Positions 61,949 to 64,000 of a stretch of DNA of 64,000 bases are shown one piece after another; position 1 is the stretch's first letter; the number at the start of each line of letters is the position of its first letter. Source of the stretch: Leptolyngbya sp. FACHB-261 (lineage in GTDB: Bacteria > Cyanobacteriota > Cyanobacteriia > FACHB-261). The notes under the pieces were generated by a model. The model did no database searches, was not told the DNA's origin, and saw only the letters and a list, made by a program, of their open reading frames with translations. Where the stretch lies: NCBI RefSeq assembly GCF_014696065.1, contig NZ_JACJPL010000013.1:124001-188000 (forward strand), read 5' to 3'. Both the position numbers and the translations under genes were made by a program.

Positions 61949-62025
61949 ACCTTTCAGTCTTCATGCATTGAAGATTTTTCAGCCCGAAAACTGCGCCTTC
62001 TGAGGCGCTTGAATAGGAGTTTCTT

Positions 62026-62622
62026 ATGCCGCGTAAATTTAGCCAAATCGCTTTCACACCTGCGGTTAAAGCAGCCCAAACTCGTCACGGTTCGCGTCAA
62101 ATATATGCACGCTTCGAGGAAAGTGGTCCAGCCAATGACAAGGTCACAGCCGAAATAAGCCAGTTCATCGCTGAGCGTGACAGCTTTTATCTGGGAACAG
62201 TCAGTGCCAATGGTTGGCCCTACATTCAGTTCCGAGGTGGGCTCCCCGGTTTTTTGAAGGTAATTGATGAGAATACGCTGGGCTTTGCAGATTACAAAGG
62301 TAATGCACAGTACATCACGGTTGGCAATCTGGCTGAGAACAACAAGGCATTTATCTTCTTGATGGATTATCGCAATCGCAGGCGTCTAAAGCTATGGGGC
62401 CGTGCCACAGTCGTTGAAGATGACACCGGCTTGATTCAGGATCTATGTGATTCTAATTATCCGGTTGAGATTGAGCAGGCAATTCTCTTTCAGGTCGAAG
62501 CTTGGAATTGGAATTGTCCACAACATATTCCCATTCACTACTCAGAAAATGAGGTTACTGAAATAGTCAACAAGCTTCAAGATCGAATTGTGGAATTAGA
62601 GGGTCTGCTAACTCAGAAATGA
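62026..62622 (+). CDS. Pyridoxamine 5'-phosphate oxidase-family (FMN split-barrel) protein
   Basis: A 198-aa flavin-type split-barrel protein: FIAERDSFYLGTVSANGWPY, IQFRGGLPGFLKVIDENTLG, then DYKGNAQYITVGNLAENNKA and FLMDYRNRRRLKLWGRA, the FMN-contact segment. True PNPOx residues are not all present, so an FMN- or F420-binding reductase is more likely. A C-terminal coiled segment (EVTEIVNKLQDRIVELEGLL) follows. Likely co-regulated with the GST. Confidence 0.87.
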   Translation: MPRKFSQIAFTPAVKAAQTRHGSRQIYARFEESGPANDKVTAEISQFIAERDSFYLGTVSANGWPYIQFRGGLPGFLKVIDENTLGFADYKGNAQYITVGNLAENNKAFIFLMDYRNRRRLKLWGRATVVEDDTGLIQDLCDSNYPVEIEQAILFQVEAWNWNCPQHIPIHYSENEVTEIVNKLQDRIVELEGLLTQK

Positions 62623-62944
62623 GCAGATCTTTGCAACATCAGGTCTGGCTAAGTCTTAATTAGAATAAATGAGTCAGTTTTTAGGCTCAGCCTCCGTGCT
62701 CAGTTTTTAGGTTGATTCTGAAGAAGCTGATATCTTACACTTGCAAACATTAGTCACAGCACAATGAGCCGGTTCAGGTGCAAGATCTTGGCTTCTAATT
62801 AAATAATGCAGCGCAAATGAGCCAGCTTACCGTGACTAATCTACAACTTGTACAGAGCGAACTCAGTACAAAATGCTCGTGCAAGATATCAGCAAGTCGC
62901 TCTTATTGTTGTCCTCAGCAAGGTAGTAATTGGAAGCTTGCCAA
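62623..62944. other. Gene-free stretch
   Basis: No convincing gene. The segment around 62677-62712 contains two copies of CAGTTTTTAGG, 26 bp apart, which may be chance. Confidence 0.45.
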
Positions 62945-63217
62945 TCAGACTAAATACTGATGCAGTTGCCACTGAAACTGCAACTGCTCATTGTAGAGAG
63001 CCTCTCGCAGTTCTGTTCTCAATTCTGCCACCCTAGCCTCAGCATTACGGAGCGCTGCCTCTCTTTGTGCTCGCTGTGCAAGATAAGTGCCCACCGTCTT
63101 GATCTGCACTCGGCTCAGGGCTTCTAAGCGCTCTTTCGCTGCCAGAACTGCTAGCCGACCCCGCCAAACCTCGTCAAGAATCTCTACCGATGGCCGAAGC
63201 GATGCAGTGATCTCCAT
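62945..63217 (-). CDS. Small helical/coiled-coil protein
   Basis: About 90 aa from ATG 63217 (AAAGG upstream). The sequence is almost all helix with heptad spacing: LAVLAAKERLEALSRVQIKT and REAALRNAEARVAELRTELR. No known domain; could bind another protein through the coil. The longer frame starting at 63340 adds 41 residues with poor character. Confidence 0.5.
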   Translation of the reverse strand: MEITASLRPSVEILDEVWRGRLAVLAAKERLEALSRVQIKTVGTYLAQRAQREAALRNAEARVAELRTELREALYNEQLQFQWQLHQYLV

Positions 63218-63860
63218 GGGAGCCTTTGAACTCTTCACGGATATAGTACACCAGTACTCACTGGACGCAAGGGGTAGGTTCTCTGAACTCTTTTCTTGCC
63301 TGTGCAACCGTTGGGCAGGCGGCATGGTAATGCCAGTCACCTGAGGTATTCCCTAACCCATTCATGAGACCACTAGCAGCATCATTCAGCTCACTGCGAA
63401 CCTTCTACGTAGCAGCAGGCGACACTTCATTACTGAGCTGAACTTCAACACGATGTAAAATTCGTTACCTCTCTCTAACAAGCTTTGATCTAGGACACCT
63501 GAAGGCATCATTGATTACAACATGCAATCATCTTCAAGCAGGTTTAGTTCTCGTTAATCCACCATCGTCCTGAATCGCAGATGGTTCAGTTTTGTCAGGA
63601 GCAAGATATTTAATTTAGCTGCTGGCAGTTTGGGAGGAAGTTGCTGTCAGAACAATATCTCGGTCAGCCGGAGCCTCGGCAAAAACAGCTAAGCTCCACC
63701 TGACTACAGAAATACAAGAATCTAGTGAATGCTTTGATCGGTTTGCAACTGTTTCAAGGTCTAGTATTCACCACTACAATGTTGCTTAAAGATACGCTGT
63801 CAGCCTAGCAAATATCGCGTCCCATATATTCTTGAGCCCGTCATCCTGGCCTGTGTGAGT
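63218..63860. other. Gene-free stretch
   Basis: I see no supported gene, RNA or repeat here. Confidence 0.45.
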
Positions 63861-64000
63861 ATGAGAAGACAGCTAGGAGTAGCCACACACATTGCAGAGA
63901 CAGATAAAATCTTTAGTTTTACTTTAGACCCTCAAAACTATCAGCAACTGGAATCTATTTTGACTCACCCAAGAGCTCCCTGCCAGTTGATTGGTGAGCG
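63861..64000 (+). CDS. Possible gene start cut by the right edge
   Basis: ATG 63861 opens a frame that stays open to the edge (MRRQLGVATHIAETDKIFSF, TLDPQNYQQLESILTHPRAP). It looks protein-like but is too short to identify, and no strong ribosome site precedes it. Confidence 0.35.
   Translation, partial: MRRQLGVATHIAETDKIFSFTLDPQNYQQLESILTHPRAPCQLIGE

Overview
The window looks like chromosomal DNA of a cyanobacterium, probably a filamentous Leptolyngbya-like one. HIP1-type octamers (GCGATCGC and close variants) are scattered throughout. There is a cyanobacterial-type guanidine hydrolase operon, a DUF2227 protein, and many short families typical of large cyanobacterial genomes. I could run no database search; family names come from motifs and remembered alignments.

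Layout. (1) 1-7.4 kb: alpha/beta hydrolases, a cysteine hydrolase, a disulfide oxidoreductase and short-chain dehydrogenases (SDRs). One SDR is intact and four are truncated, deleted or reduced to fragments. (2) 7.4-15.3 kb: a pseudopilin, tRNA-Gly(UCC), then a minus-strand operon for guanidine use: gdmH, a HypA-like and a HypB-like nickel chaperone, and a three-gene ABC importer. A guanidine-I (ykkC) riboswitch with a clear terminator precedes it. DUF2227 and tRNA-Val(UAC) follow. (3) 15.3-17.8 kb: two ~400-bp direct repeats flank an unknown gene; the right copy holds an intact winged-helix-like gene. (4) 19.5-36.6 kb: the most unusual part. At least 17 sites of about 74-93 nt (mostly 84-89) begin with RYYYAAC-like and end with GTTRRRY-like 7-mers and have pairing inner arms. 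They separate small, unrelated genes (NTF2/SnoaL, GST, HIT, VOC, GNAT, VanZ, DUF1428, a P-loop kinase and others). I read this as an integron gene-cassette array without an integrase in view. Three cassettes are copies of one element; two of these carry 21-bp tandem repeats. (5) 36.6-50.7 kb: NmrA-like reductases, a red chlorophyll catabolite reductase-like protein, GSTs, AraC regulators, GFA proteins and a CheR methyltransferase, with several gene remnants. (6) 51.5-60.5 kb: a sugar-phosphate operon running deleted transketolase, transaldolase-phosphoglucose isomerase fusion, gnd, zwf, HAD phosphatase, zinc-ribbon peptide, class I aldolase, frameshifted 6-phosphogluconolactonase. (7) 60.6-62.6 kb: a CGNR regulator divergent from a GST and a flavin split-barrel protein, with two identical-length operators between them.

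How it fits together. The guanidine operon imports and hydrolyses guanidine to ammonia and urea, with nickel loading by the two chaperones. The sugar-phosphate operon would run the oxidative pentose phosphate pathway and feed triose phosphates to aldolase, but two of its genes are broken as read. The cassette array and the many gene relics suggest a region that gains and loses genes often.
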